This document shows positions 1 through 7,193 of a stretch of DNA of 39,005 bases, one piece after another. Source of the DNA: Candidatus Nomurabacteria bacterium (GTDB taxonomy: Bacteria; Patescibacteriota; Minisyncoccia; Phycocordibacterales; UBA9973); NCBI GenBank assembly GCA_009695015.1, contig SIBT01000001.1, positions 1-39,005 of the forward strand. The letters run 5' to 3'. The notes under the pieces were generated by a model, which was not told the origin of the DNA, did not search any database, and worked only from the letters and a program-made list of their open reading frames with translations. The translations under genes and the position numbers were made by a program. The number at the start of each line of letters is the position of its first letter. Position 1 is the first letter of the stretch.

Positions 1-90
1 CTAATAAATAATAATTTAAAACAATAATAATGTAGCGGATAAATAAAAACAAAGAACAGATGTTTACTTAATCCCGACAACTCTGTCGAG

Positions 91-111
91 ACCCCGATTT
101 TACATCGGGGT
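91..111. repeat. 8-bp inverted repeat
   Basis: ACCCCGAT and ATCGGGGT pair perfectly around a 5-nt loop, and a 5-bp hairpin (CGACA/TGTCG) sits just before at 75-88. The GC-rich stems stand out in an AT-rich background. No T-run follows on either strand, so a terminator role is not supported. Confidence 0.4.
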
Positions 112-349
112 TGAAACCTGAACAAAAAAACTTTTATCTTTTTATTCAGTTTTCAATGATCTTATAACTTAATTCTCACTAAACTATCATTTGAGATTTT
201 TTCGACGAAATCGCAAACGAGAATAAAGCAAAAAATAAATATAAATTTATGTGTTTATTTAACAGAAGACACAAAATAAAATGCGTAATCTGTAAATACT
301 AAACACAAATACATTATAATATATAGCTCCAAGATAGAGCAAGATATTA

Positions 350-367
350 TGTGGATAACTCGGATAA
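350..367 (-). promoter_or_regulatory. Tandem DnaA-box-like 9-mers
   Basis: On the - strand TTATCCGAG (367-359) is directly followed by TTATCCACA (358-350). The second is a perfect match to the classical DnaA box; the first matches its six-base core. A third relative, TTATCCGCT, lies at 42-34 in the same orientation. The surrounding DNA is AT-rich, as expected near an unwinding element, but no dnaA or dnaN gene is in the window, so an origin is only a possibility. Confidence 0.35.
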
Positions 368-422
368 ACCGACAAAATCCTACAGATTCAATGTTATCAT
401 ATTTCAATTAAAATGCAAGGAT

Positions 423-1298
423 CTATTTAACAAAATATCTACTCCACCTCTTTTCTCCAGTTTTATTAAGAACACCATCTTTCATCATGGACATTAATTC
501 TCTTTGTAAAGTTTTCTCACTACAAGACACGAGTTGGATGGCTTGTTCTGGTGTTGATTGAATCATATCCTTTATGTCCTTTATGGTAGCATTGCCACCA
601 ATAATTTTAACAATCTTTATGATTTCATCTCTTCTTTGTTTTTTTAGTAAATCAAAATCTTGACTCCGTGAGGCAAGACCTAACATATTAGGTCTTGCCT
701 CTAAAGTATTGGACATAAGATAAGTTTTATCGGACAGAGCTTTCATTAAAGTACTTCCCTTTTGGACACCAATTCTAGTATGTCCTTTAGGATTTTCTTT
801 CCTCCTTATTGAGGAGGAAAGCTCCGACCAAGGTCGGAGTGAGGTGGTGATTTTAGAATTACCACCCCCCACCTCCTCCTTATCAAGGAGGAGTGGTTCA
901 GATAAAAACTCTTCGAGCCATCTAGGTTTAACTTGTCTAGATTCTTGTATAGAAACTTTTAGTTCTAGAAATTCTTTTTTAAGAATTTCGCAGTTCATTT
1001 CGGAGATAAAATTCATAGCGAAAGTAATATTTAAAAAGGACAAAACTTGATCTACTTTTTGAGTATCAAAGGTAACCCTTGTAAGATTCTGCATAGTCAA
1101 GTCCGATAGAATTTCTAATCCCAATGTCCTTAATTTATTCCTAAGTGGTTCATCTTTATCCAAGATGTCCGTTACCATATAAAGCGCTGTAATAAGCTTA
1201 TGAGTTTTCGTATAAGAAAGTGGAAAGGAGATGTCTTTTATAGAAATGTCCGTGTTAGTTTTAAAATCTTTTAGATTTTTATTGATGTCCTTATTCAT
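423..1298 (-). CDS. Hypothetical protein with C-terminal winged-helix-like region
   Basis: I cannot assign a specific function. The protein of about 291 aa has a helical N-terminal half rich in charged residues. Its last ~70 residues read like a helix-turn-helix or winged helix: a 'RRDEIIKIVKIIGGNATIKDI' type helix pair, then a recognition-helix-like 'SEKTLQRELMSM' and a basic C-terminus ending in 'RYFVK'. This suggests a DNA-binding regulator, by inference only. The start was placed at the ATG at 1298 and not at the upstream ATG at 1346, because a good promoter (-35 TTGCAT, -10 TATAAT) lies between the two. The middle of the gene is built partly from palindromic repeats (670-701 and 797-893) that are translated in frame, so part of the protein is probably a low-constraint linker. 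It is divergent from ftsK. Confidence 0.6.
   Translation of the reverse strand: MNKDINKNLKDFKTNTDISIKDISFPLSYTKTHKLITALYMVTDILDKDEPLRNKLRTLGLEILSDLTMQNLTRVTFDTQKVDQVLSFLNITFAMNFISEMNCEILKKEFLELKVSIQESRQVKPRWLEEFLSEPLLLDKEEVGGGNSKITTSLRPWSELSSSIRRKENPKGHTRIGVQKGSTLMKALSDKTYLMSNTLEARPNMLGLASRSQDFDLLKKQRRDEIIKIVKIIGGNATIKDIKDMIQSTPEQAIQLVSCSEKTLQRELMSMMKDGVLNKTGEKRWSRYFVK
670..701. repeat. Perfect 14-bp palindrome inside a gene
   Basis: Arms at 670-683 and 688-701 are perfectly complementary around the 4-nt loop CATA. The palindrome is translated in frame within the hypothetical gene at 423-1298. Its GC content is above that of the flanks, as if inserted. Confidence 0.7.
797..893. repeat. Composite palindromic element inside a gene
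   Basis: Four inverted repeats lie side by side: CTTTCCTCC/GGAGGAAAG (797-805/813-821), CTCCGACC/GGTCGGAG (822-829/832-839), GGTGGT/ACCACC (843-848/861-866) and CTCCTCCTT/AAGGAGGAG (873-881/885-893). All are read through in frame by the host gene. The CCTCC...GGAGG type recurs in weaker form just upstream of tatD (8024-8045). Confidence 0.65.
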
Positions 1299-1313
1299 AG
1301 GTAATATCTGTCC

Positions 1314-1341
1314 ATTATATATCGGACAAAGAAAAATGCAA
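1314..1341 (-). promoter_or_regulatory. Promoter of the winged-helix gene
   Basis: -35 TTGCAT (1341-1336), 16-bp spacer, -10 TATAAT (1319-1314). The predicted start of transcription is near 1307, about 9 nt before the ATG at 1298. The same -35 sequence and spacer length are seen before the HIT gene. Confidence 0.6.
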
Positions 1342-1362
1342 GGCAAGATTAAGCTAGAATAG

Positions 1363-1478
1363 TTTTTTAAATGTCTTGCGTAGGAGCTTAGAAAACAAAA
1401 TCGGTACTTCGATTATTGTTTTCTTGAGCGACGGAGAGAGCAATTGTTCAGCAGAAAAATATGTGTGCATTTTAAAAA
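1363..1478. repeat. Nested hairpin element upstream of ftsK
   Basis: Outer arms TTTTTTAAATG (1363-1373) and CATTTTAAAAA (1468-1478) pair at 10 of 11 positions. Inside is a strong hairpin, GAAAACAA+AATCG / CGATT+TTGTTTTC (1391-1403/1410-1423), with one bulged A. The left end shares 'TTTTTAAA..xCTTrCGyAGG' with the element at 5810-5930 read on its - strand. It could be a terminator-like structure, an sRNA or a short repeat element; no coding role is seen. Confidence 0.5.
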
Positions 1479-1510
1479 TTATTTTTGACTAATCTTTTAC
1501 AAAAGAAATG

Positions 1511-1519
1511 TGTTAAAAT
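1511..1519 (+). promoter_or_regulatory. Extended -10 promoter of ftsK
   Basis: TG-T-TAAAAT ends 6 bp before the ATG at 1526, which predicts a leaderless transcript. No -35 box with normal spacing is seen; extended -10 promoters often lack one. Confidence 0.55.
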
Positions 1520-1525
1520 ACTCAC

Positions 1526-3736
1526 ATGATAAAGAATGGGAACAAGAAGAAAGAAAAAGATGATGAAAAAGAAAATACTGGATTAAGGAGTCAAACAAAA
1601 CATGTAATTGTATCGATAGTTTTTTTTGTTTTAGCATTATTTTTTTTAATGTCTAAATTTAATATGGCTGGAGTTGCTGGTATTGTCGTCAACGAAAAAC
1701 TTCACCTCTTGATCGGTATTGGTGACATCCTGCTACCGGCTCTTTTTATTTTACTCGGAACTTCATTTATTAGATCGCAAACCCCAAACATCGGCTGGAG
1801 AAGTCTAATAAGCTCAATAACATTTTTACTCTCGAGTCTGGGAATAATTGATATCGCTTCGAACAATCATGCAGGTGGATTATTTGGAGGGATTTTATCA
1901 ATCCCTCTGGTATCGCTCTTTGATGTGTATGCGAGTATTATTTTTCTCGGTGCAATTTTAGTAATTTCAATTCTGTTGATATTTAATGAGGAATTGGAAC
2001 TCGTGCCATTATTTAAAAAACTTTGGAATTTTATCACAAGGAAAAAAAGTGTCGCATCTCTCGAAAGTGAAGACAAAGAGGAGGAAAAAATCGACTCATC
2101 CTCAATTTCGCCCGAAACAAATACAGATGAGGAAGACGAACCAATGGGTAATAAAATAAAAAAGGCGTTGGGTATAAATAAAGACGAAGAAGAAGAGATG
2201 CCGATTAGAAAAAATAAAGAGAGAAGGAACGGATTGGTTTCCACTTATGTTCCTCCTCCACTCTCACTCCTCGAAGAGGATCAAGGCAAACCAAACACTG
2301 GTGACATCAAAGCGAATGCAAATATAATCAAGCGCACACTTTTAAACTTTGGCATTGAAGTAGAAATGGATGAAATAACAATTGGACCGACAGTCACTCG
2401 TTATGCACTGAAACCAGCAGAAGGAATGAAACTCTCACGCATCATCGCTCTCACCAACGATCTCTCACTAGCGCTCGCGGCCCACCCGATACGAATAGAA
2501 GCACCAATTCCAGGAAAATCTTTGGTTGGTATCGAAATTCCAAATAGAACAAAATCATTGGTGGGTCTTGCCACTTTACTTTCTGATGATAAATTCCAAA
2601 ATTCAGCAAAACCTCTAACTATCGCTCTCGGACGAAACATAGGAGGCAAGTCAGTCTTTGGTAACCTTGCAAAAATGCCACACTGTCTGGTGGCCGGCAC
2701 AACTGGTTCCGGAAAATCAGGAGCTATTCATTCGATGATCACTTCTCTTTTATATAGAAATGGACCAGACGACTTGAAATTTATCTTGATCGATCCAAAA
2801 CGCGTCGAGCTAACCCTTTATAATAATATTCCACACTTACTGACCCCTGTGATCACTGATGCAAAAAAAACGATTCTGGCTCTGAAATGGGCAGCTAAAG
2901 AAATGAACCGTCGGTATGATATCTTGGAGTCCGAAAGTGTGCGAGATATAGAGTCTTATCATAATAATGTTTACGCTAGTAGCATAAAGAAAACGAAAAA
3001 GAATAACGAGGGTATCGATGAAGAGGTCGGTGTTGACCGCCTGCCGTATATTGTCATCATAATAGATGAGCTAGCAGACATTATGAGTTCATACCCTAGA
3101 GAGCTTGAGTCAGCTATCGTGCGACTAGCCCAAATGTCCAGAGCTGTGGGTATTCACCTAATAGTTTCAACTCAACGCCCCGAAGTAAATGTCATCACTG
3201 GCCTAATTAAAGCCAACATCCCAGCTCGTATTGCTTTAAAAGTATCTTCACAAGTAGACTCACGCACGATCTTAGACGCCGGTGGAGCAGAAAAACTTTT
3301 GGGTGCTGGCGATATGCTCTATTCCTCCGGTGACGCTCAGCCCGAACGCCTACAGAGTGCATTTATTTCAGAGATTGAAGTAAAAAAGGTTGTGAGTTAT
3401 TTAGCCAATGCATATAAAGATGAAATATCTGAAGAGGTGGTTCTAACATCTGGTTCAATATCGGTTGATAAAAGTATTTTCGAAAGTACACTTGAAGATG
3501 AAGACGCTAGTGAAGATGATGATGAGCTCTATGAAGAAGCCAGACTATGTGTGATCGAAGCCGGTCGCGCTTCCACTTCTTATCTTCAGAGAAAATTAAA
3601 ATTAGGATACGCGCGCGCCGCACGTCTGATGGATCGGTTAGAAGAACGTGGAGTCATCGGCCCCGGAGATGGCGCAAAACCAAGAGAGGTGTTGGAAAAA
3701 ATCACACATGATGAAAATGGGGGCAATGTAATATGA
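1526..3736 (+). CDS. ftsK: FtsK/SpoIIIE DNA translocase
   Basis: This is a septum-anchored, ATP-driven DNA pump that clears and aligns the chromosome termini during division. The 736-aa protein starts with a basic, charged tail, followed by about four membrane segments (residues ~24-155). A short acidic linker (~165-245) follows, then the alpha/beta motor domain with Walker A 'GTTGSGKSG' (~391-399) and Walker B 'YIVIIIDELADI' (~506-517). It ends with a gamma winged helix (~665-720, 'RASTSYLQRKLKLGYARAARL') that in this family reads polar KOPS-like sites. The linker is much shorter than in E. coli FtsK, as in SpoIIIE-type proteins. It overlaps the next gene by ATGA, so ftsK, the Ig-like membrane protein and recA form a likely operon. 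An extended -10 sits 6 bp before the ATG. Confidence 0.95.
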   Translation: MIKNGNKKKEKDDEKENTGLRSQTKHVIVSIVFFVLALFFLMSKFNMAGVAGIVVNEKLHLLIGIGDILLPALFILLGTSFIRSQTPNIGWRSLISSITFLLSSLGIIDIASNNHAGGLFGGILSIPLVSLFDVYASIIFLGAILVISILLIFNEELELVPLFKKLWNFITRKKSVASLESEDKEEEKIDSSSISPETNTDEEDEPMGNKIKKALGINKDEEEEMPIRKNKERRNGLVSTYVPPPLSLLEEDQGKPNTGDIKANANIIKRTLLNFGIEVEMDEITIGPTVTRYALKPAEGMKLSRIIALTNDLSLALAAHPIRIEAPIPGKSLVGIEIPNRTKSLVGLATLLSDDKFQNSAKPLTIALGRNIGGKSVFGNLAKMPHCLVAGTTGSGKSGAIHSMITSLLYRNGPDDLKFILIDPKRVELTLYNNIPHLLTPVITDAKKTILALKWAAKEMNRRYDILESESVRDIESYHNNVYASSIKKTKKNNEGIDEEVGVDRLPYIVIIIDELADIMSSYPRELESAIVRLAQMSRAVGIHLIVSTQRPEVNVITGLIKANIPARIALKVSSQVDSRTILDAGGAEKLLGAGDMLYSSGDAQPERLQSAFISEIEVKKVVSYLANAYKDEISEEVVLTSGSISVDKSIFESTLEDEDASEDDDELYEEARLCVIEAGRASTSYLQRKLKLGYARAARLMDRLEERGVIGPGDGAKPREVLEKITHDENGGNVI

Positions 3737-4104
3737 ACAACAACGCAAAAAAAATATTACAAATAGGAGGTCTTTCTATTTTTTTTATGCTTATTATTAT
3801 CTATGCTTTTTTTCGCTCTCAAGATCTAATCTTTGGGGTGAAAATAAAAAATGTAATTATCGATAGCCTACCACTTCGTGGCAAAGTCACAGGTAGAACA
3901 AGAGTCGAAAATACAGTAATAGAAATATCAGGAAATACAACTAATGCAACAAATTTAACTTTAAACGGTCGAGAAATTTCAATAAATCAAGTCGGCAATT
4001 TCAACGAGACGATTGCACTCTTGTCGGGATATAATATAATCAATATTAAGGCAAAAGATAAGTTTGGATATATGGATGAAAAGAATTATCAGATTAATCA
4101 CTAG
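3733..4104 (+). CDS. Single-pass membrane protein with an extracellular Ig-like domain
   Basis: The specific function is unknown. The 123-aa protein has a short basic N-terminus, one membrane segment (residues ~8-27) and an outside domain of ~90 residues. That domain has the rhythm of bacterial Ig-like/glucodextranase-B-like folds: 'T.NATNLTLNGREISIN..GNFNETIALLSGYNIINIKAKDKFG'. Such domains usually act as spacers or adhesion modules on surface proteins. Its ATG overlaps the ftsK stop (ATGA), which implies translational coupling, and recA starts 7 nt after its stop. The placement next to ftsK could hint at a division or envelope role, but that is inference. Confidence 0.7.
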   Translation: MNNNAKKILQIGGLSIFFMLIIIYAFFRSQDLIFGVKIKNVIIDSLPLRGKVTGRTRVENTVIEISGNTTNATNLTLNGREISINQVGNFNETIALLSGYNIINIKAKDKFGYMDEKNYQINH

Positions 4105-4111
4105 CAAGACA

Positions 4112-5170
4112 ATGTTAAAGAAAAAAGAAAAAAAAGAAGACAAGACTGTGGGTATAGCTGTATTAGAAGACACGCTGAAAGCAATTCAAACAAAATTTGG
4201 AGAGGGGTCAATCATGAAATTTGGCGATTCACCAAAAGTGGACATAAATGTGATACCCACCGGCTCCATTGGCCTCGACATGGCGCTAGGAGTAGGCGGA
4301 ATACCACGCGGTAGAATTATTGAAATATTCGGACCTGAATCTTCTGGAAAAACGACACTCTCCCTTCATATTGTGGCGGAAGCGCAAAAAAAGGGTGGAG
4401 TTTGCGCATATATAGACGCCGAACACGCGATGGATCCAGAATATACAAAAAAACTTGGAGTCAATATAAACAATCTGCTCATTTCCCAACCAGACAATGG
4501 CGAACAGGCGCTGGAAATTGTAGAGTCGCTAGTACGAACAGGAAAAATTGACGTAATAGTCATCGACTCTGTAGCGGCGCTCACTCCAAAAGACGAAATT
4601 GAAGGTGATATGGGCGCATACCATGTCGGTAAGCAAGCTCGCTTGATGTCTCAAGCGCTTCGCAAGCTCACCGCTATCGTCGCCAAATCTAAGACTGTGG
4701 TGATTTTTATCAATCAAATCAGAATGCAAATCGGGGTAATGTTTGGCAACCCTGAGACTACTCCGGGAGGAAAAGCGCTGAAATTTTACACTTCGGTGCG
4801 TCTCGATATTCGCAAAATCGCTCAGATAAAAAAAGGAGAGGATGTGGTAGGCAGTCGCACACGTGTAAAAGTAGTGAAAAATAAAGTGTCTGCCCCTTTC
4901 AAACAAACTGAATTTGATATTATTTACAATGAAGGCATTTCCAAAGAAGGTGAGATTATGGCGCTCGGAGAGAAATTTAAAATAATAGAAAAAACTGGAA
5001 ATTCATATTTTTACGTACCCGCCGAAACTTCGTTGAAGGTGGGTGATAAATCAGAGAATCTGAAACTAGGCGTAGGTTATGACGCTACCCGCACATTCTT
5101 GAAAGAAGATAAAAAAATATCTGACCAAATCTTAAAAGAAATCCGCAAGAAATTTGCCGAGGAAGTATAA
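4112..5170 (+). CDS. recA: Recombinase RecA
   Basis: RecA forms filaments on single-stranded DNA and catalyses homologous pairing and strand exchange. The 352-aa protein has Walker A 'GPESSGKTT' (~74-82), 'AEHAMDPEY', the 'VIVIDSVAALTPK' Walker B region and the DNA-binding loop stretch 'NQIRMQIGVMFGNPETTPGG'. All are well conserved. An in-frame ATG at 4064 exists but would overlap the preceding gene by 41 nt and add a non-conserved tail. The ATG at 4112 lies 7 nt after the upstream stop and precedes a lysine-rich leader typical of RecA, so it was chosen. It is probably cotranscribed with ftsK. RecA, RecO, RecJ and SSB in one window cover the RecFOR-like repair route. Confidence 0.97.
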   Translation: MLKKKEKKEDKTVGIAVLEDTLKAIQTKFGEGSIMKFGDSPKVDINVIPTGSIGLDMALGVGGIPRGRIIEIFGPESSGKTTLSLHIVAEAQKKGGVCAYIDAEHAMDPEYTKKLGVNINNLLISQPDNGEQALEIVESLVRTGKIDVIVIDSVAALTPKDEIEGDMGAYHVGKQARLMSQALRKLTAIVAKSKTVVIFINQIRMQIGVMFGNPETTPGGKALKFYTSVRLDIRKIAQIKKGEDVVGSRTRVKVVKNKVSAPFKQTEFDIIYNEGISKEGEIMALGEKFKIIEKTGNSYFYVPAETSLKVGDKSENLKLGVGYDATRTFLKEDKKISDQILKEIRKKFAEEV

Positions 5171-5196
5171 CTTGTCAACCTGCCACGTCGACAAGT
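5170..5196 (+). terminator. Weak hairpin after recA
   Basis: ACTTGTC (5170-5176) pairs with GACAAGT (5190-5196) around a 13-nt loop, directly after the recA stop. The T-run after it is short (TTT), so termination would be inefficient. The efp -35 box starts at once behind it. Confidence 0.35.
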
Positions 5197-5225
5197 TTGC
5201 AAAATAACCTTAAATTTGGTACTAT
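5197..5225 (+). promoter_or_regulatory. efp promoter
   Basis: -35 TTGCAA (5197-5202), 17-bp spacer, -10 TACTAT (5220-5225). The -10 ends 7 bp before the ATG at 5233, so the transcript would be leaderless. Confidence 0.5.
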
Positions 5226-5232
5226 GTTTCCT

Positions 5233-5811
5233 ATGTCAAAATTAGAATACAACGATATCCGCGAGAAGAAAATAATAATTTATAATGGTGAACCTTGTGA
5301 AGTCATCGAGTCGCATGTCGCACGCACTCAACAGCGAAAACCGCAAAATCAAGTGAAACTCAAAAGTCTCATCGCTGGCAAGACTATCGCCGCTACTTTT
5401 CACGTCTCCGAATCAGCCGACGAGGCAGACATCATTAAACGCGATATTACTTTCCTCTACCACAACAAAGGAGAATATTGGTTCTGTGATCCAAATGATA
5501 AAAGTAAAAGATTTAAATTAGATCTAGCGCTCATAGGCGACACTGCAAAATTTTTGAAACAAAACAGTAATGTGACCGCACTCATCTGGGAAGATAATGA
5601 AGTAGAAAAAATTATTAAAGTCACTCTGCCAATCAAAATAGAATTCAAAGTCAAAGAAGCTCCACCTGCAGTGCGCGGAGACACATCTAAAGGAGGCATT
5701 AAGGTTATAATTCTAGAAAATGGAGCGACTCTCAATGCTCCTATGTTTATAGCTCCTGGAGACGTAATCAGCGTAAATACAGAGACTGGAGAATACGTCG
5801 AAAGGATCTAA
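5233..5811 (+). CDS. efp: Translation elongation factor P
   Basis: EF-P enters the ribosomal E site and rescues stalling at polyproline stretches. The 192-aa product shows the three-domain layout: an N-terminal KOW-like domain, an OB domain, and a C-terminal OB domain with 'APPAVRGDTSKGG' and ending '...GDVISVNTETGEYVERI', close to the canonical 'PGD.I.VdT..geYv.R'. The start at 5233 was chosen over 5197 because 'MSKLEYNDIREKKII' aligns with family N-termini and a promoter ends 7 bp before it. The odd part is the domain I tip loop. It reads 'ARTQQRKPQNQVKLK' where most EF-Ps have PGKG with a modified lysine, so the usual beta-lysylation site is not evident. It converges with rpsR, and the two genes share a large hairpin. 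Confidence 0.93.
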   Translation: MSKLEYNDIREKKIIIYNGEPCEVIESHVARTQQRKPQNQVKLKSLIAGKTIAATFHVSESADEADIIKRDITFLYHNKGEYWFCDPNDKSKRFKLDLALIGDTAKFLKQNSNVTALIWEDNEVEKIIKVTLPIKIEFKVKEAPPAVRGDTSKGGIKVIILENGATLNAPMFIAPGDVISVNTETGEYVERI

Positions 5812-5930
5812 AAACTCTTTCTTGGCATACTTTTTATAAAGCAATCTATCTCGCAAAGCTTTGCGAGTGAACTACTCGGCTCATCAACCTGCGTAAGGCT
5901 TTTTAAAAAGTACGCCTGCGAAGAGTTTTT
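5810..5930. terminator. Two-way terminator / nested hairpin between efp and rpsR
   Basis: The outer arms AAAAACTCTT (5810-5819) and AAGAGTTTTT (5921-5930) are perfect and include parts of both stop codons. A second arm pair (5824-5842/5898-5916) is complementary at about 17 of 19 positions. A CTCGCAAAG/CTTTGCGAG palindrome (5850-5867) sits inside. Both strands end in a T-run, so it can terminate transcription in both directions. It is far larger than a normal terminator, which suggests a repeat element nested in one. Confidence 0.7.
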
Positions 5931-6129
5931 ATTTCACCACAAAAGGAAGCAGGCCTAAAAATCTCGCGTGTTTGATGGCTGATGTTAGTTGACGTTGATT
6001 TTTAGCAGTCACACCAGTACGCTTGTGACTGATGATTTTACCATTAGGATTTATGAATTTTTTTAGAATTTCAATATCCTTGTAATCTATATATTTTATA
6101 TTATTAGCTGAAAAATAATCTTGTTTCAT
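5929..6129 (-). CDS. rpsR: 30S ribosomal protein S18
   Basis: S18 binds with S6 on the 30S platform near the mRNA exit. The 66-aa protein has the S18 core: 'IDYKDIEILKKFINPNGKI' followed by 'HKRTGVTAKNQRQLTSAIKHARFLGLLPF', which holds the conserved R-x-x-G-xx-xxx-QR and K-x-AR positions. The basic N-terminal extension with zinc cysteines found in some homologues is absent. It is last in the classical rpsF-ssb-rpsR order, 10 nt after ssb. Its stop lies within the shared hairpin with efp. Confidence 0.95.
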   Translation of the reverse strand: MKQDYFSANNIKYIDYKDIEILKKFINPNGKIISHKRTGVTAKNQRQLTSAIKHARFLGLLPFVVK

Positions 6130-6139
6130 AGTCTTGTTA

Positions 6140-6595
6140 TTAAAATGGAATATCTTCAGGATTAATATCTTCTTCTGGATATTCTATTGTATCTACTTCT
6201 CCATTTTCGGAAGATGGTTTTTGGGCTTCTGCGCTTGATGTTCCTCCGCTAGCTCCGACACCTCCGCTCTTAGCCCCAAATTGAACACGATCCGCAATAA
6301 TTTCTGTCCTATATTTTTTTTCTCCGCTTATTTTATCATCCCAACTGCGCGTTTCTATACGACCTTCTATCATTACCTGTTGACCTTTTTTTAAATATTG
6401 AGCCGAAGTTTCCGCTTGTCTGCCCCAAACGACGATATTGTGATAGCTGGTCGATTCTTGTTTAACGCCACTCTTGTCTTTCCAAACTCTGTTTGTCGCT
6501 ACACCAAACTTGCAAACCTTTTGACCAGAAGGTATCGCAGTGAGTTCTGGATCTCGAGTAAGATTACCTACAATTATTACTTTATTTAAATACAT
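6140..6595 (-). CDS. ssb: Single-stranded DNA-binding protein SSB
   Basis: SSB coats single-stranded DNA in replication and repair and recruits partners through its tail. The 151-aa protein has a full OB fold over residues ~1-110 ('NKVIIVGNLTRDPELTAIPSGQKVCKFGVATNR', 'W.RQAETSAQYLKKGQQVMIEGRIETRSW'). A flexible Gly/Ser/Glu-rich linker follows, then the acidic tip 'EEDINPEDIPF', which matches the family's D-D-I-P-F partner-docking peptide. It lies between rpsF and rpsR, as in most bacteria. No strong Shine-Dalgarno sequence is seen in the 37-nt gap after rpsF, only A-rich sequence. Confidence 0.96.
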   Translation of the reverse strand: MYLNKVIIVGNLTRDPELTAIPSGQKVCKFGVATNRVWKDKSGVKQESTSYHNIVVWGRQAETSAQYLKKGQQVMIEGRIETRSWDDKISGEKKYRTEIIADRVQFGAKSGGVGASGGTSSAEAQKPSSENGEVDTIEYPEEDINPEDIPF

Positions 6596-6632
6596 AGTTT
6601 TTTTCTTTTACTTTATAAACTTTATAACTCGT

Positions 6633-7145
6633 TTACACTGCAATCAACGCATCTATTTCTTTGTCTATTTCTTCTTCATTTATAGGAACAACAGTTTCAT
6701 TTTCCATACTTTTTGCTTTTGGTCTCCTATATGTCTCTCCACGTGTAAATCTTTTTACAGCAATAGTATTTTCTCTCAATGTCTTTAGTATCAAAAATCG
6801 AATAAAACTAGAGTCGAGATCAAGATGCTTTTTTAATTCTAAAATTTGCTCTGTGCCCATAACAAATTTAATCCAACCAAAATACGCCGTGTTGAATTTG
6901 CTACGTACATTAGATACAACCTTTTGCATAGGATAGGCAAGATTGGTCATTTTAGGCATCTCGTCCGTTATAATCTCGCCATTAAAAGATGTCACAAGTT
7001 CTTTTAGATTGCCATAATTTATGGCCACATCCTCATTTTTGATTGTCGGCACCAACAGGTAACCAAGCTCGTAGATCTTGGAATTTGTATCTGCTAAATT
7101 AGCATTATTAATTTTATTTTCGCTGTTTTGTTCGCTTGCCTGCAT
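6633..7145 (-). CDS. rpsF: 30S ribosomal protein S6
   Basis: S6 pairs with S18 on the 30S platform. The core (residues ~25-125) shows the S6 ferredoxin-like pattern: 'KIYELGYLLVPTI', 'ITDEMPKMTNLAYPMQKVVSN.RSKFNTAYFGWIKFVMGTEQILELKKHLDLDSSFIRFLILK'. At 170 aa it is longer than typical S6 (about 95-135 aa). It has an Asn-rich N-terminal extension of ~24 residues and a C-terminal tail ending in an acidic stretch. It is first gene of rpsF-ssb-rpsR. A TTTACT-17-TAATAT promoter with TGC before the -10 ends 9 bp from the ATG, so the 5' leader would be almost nil. Confidence 0.94.
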   Translation of the reverse strand: MQASEQNSENKINNANLADTNSKIYELGYLLVPTIKNEDVAINYGNLKELVTSFNGEIITDEMPKMTNLAYPMQKVVSNVRSKFNTAYFGWIKFVMGTEQILELKKHLDLDSSFIRFLILKTLRENTIAVKRFTRGETYRRPKAKSMENETVVPINEEEIDKEIDALIAV

Positions 7146-7154
7146 GTGGATTTT

Positions 7155-7183
7155 ATATTAGCAAAAAGCTTTCAAAAAGTAAA
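7155..7183 (-). promoter_or_regulatory. Promoter of rpsF-ssb-rpsR
   Basis: -35 TTTACT (7183-7178), 17-bp spacer ending in TGC, -10 TAATAT (7160-7155), then 9 bp to the ATG at 7145. An overlapping TATAAA nearer the ATG is an alternative -10. Either way the leader is at most about 3 nt. Confidence 0.5.
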
Positions 7184-7193
7184 CCCCGACTCC

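Larger units (their letters stand above)
1..422. other. AT-rich gene-free stretch at window edge
   Basis: No open frame with recognisable coding character is seen here. The stretch is very AT-rich and holds three DnaA-box-like 9-mers in one orientation (34-42, 350-358, 359-367). It also holds two small hairpins: arms of 5 bp at 75-79/84-88 and of 8 bp at 91-98/104-111. A TATAAT hexamer at 315-320 has no convincing -35 box or gene behind it. It could be a replication-related or regulatory region, or the 5' flank of a gene left of the window. Confidence 0.5.

Noticed and set aside
91..111. Hairpin as a terminator
   Set aside because: No T-run follows on either strand and no gene ends next to it.
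2265..2285. TCCTCGAAGAGGA palindrome in ftsK as a repeat insertion
   Set aside because: The encoded residues (SLLEED) are the normal FtsK sequence before the motor domain, so the palindrome is coincidental.
4064..4111. Earlier recA start
   Set aside because: It would overlap the previous gene and add a non-conserved tail; the ATG at 4112 gives the normal N-terminus.
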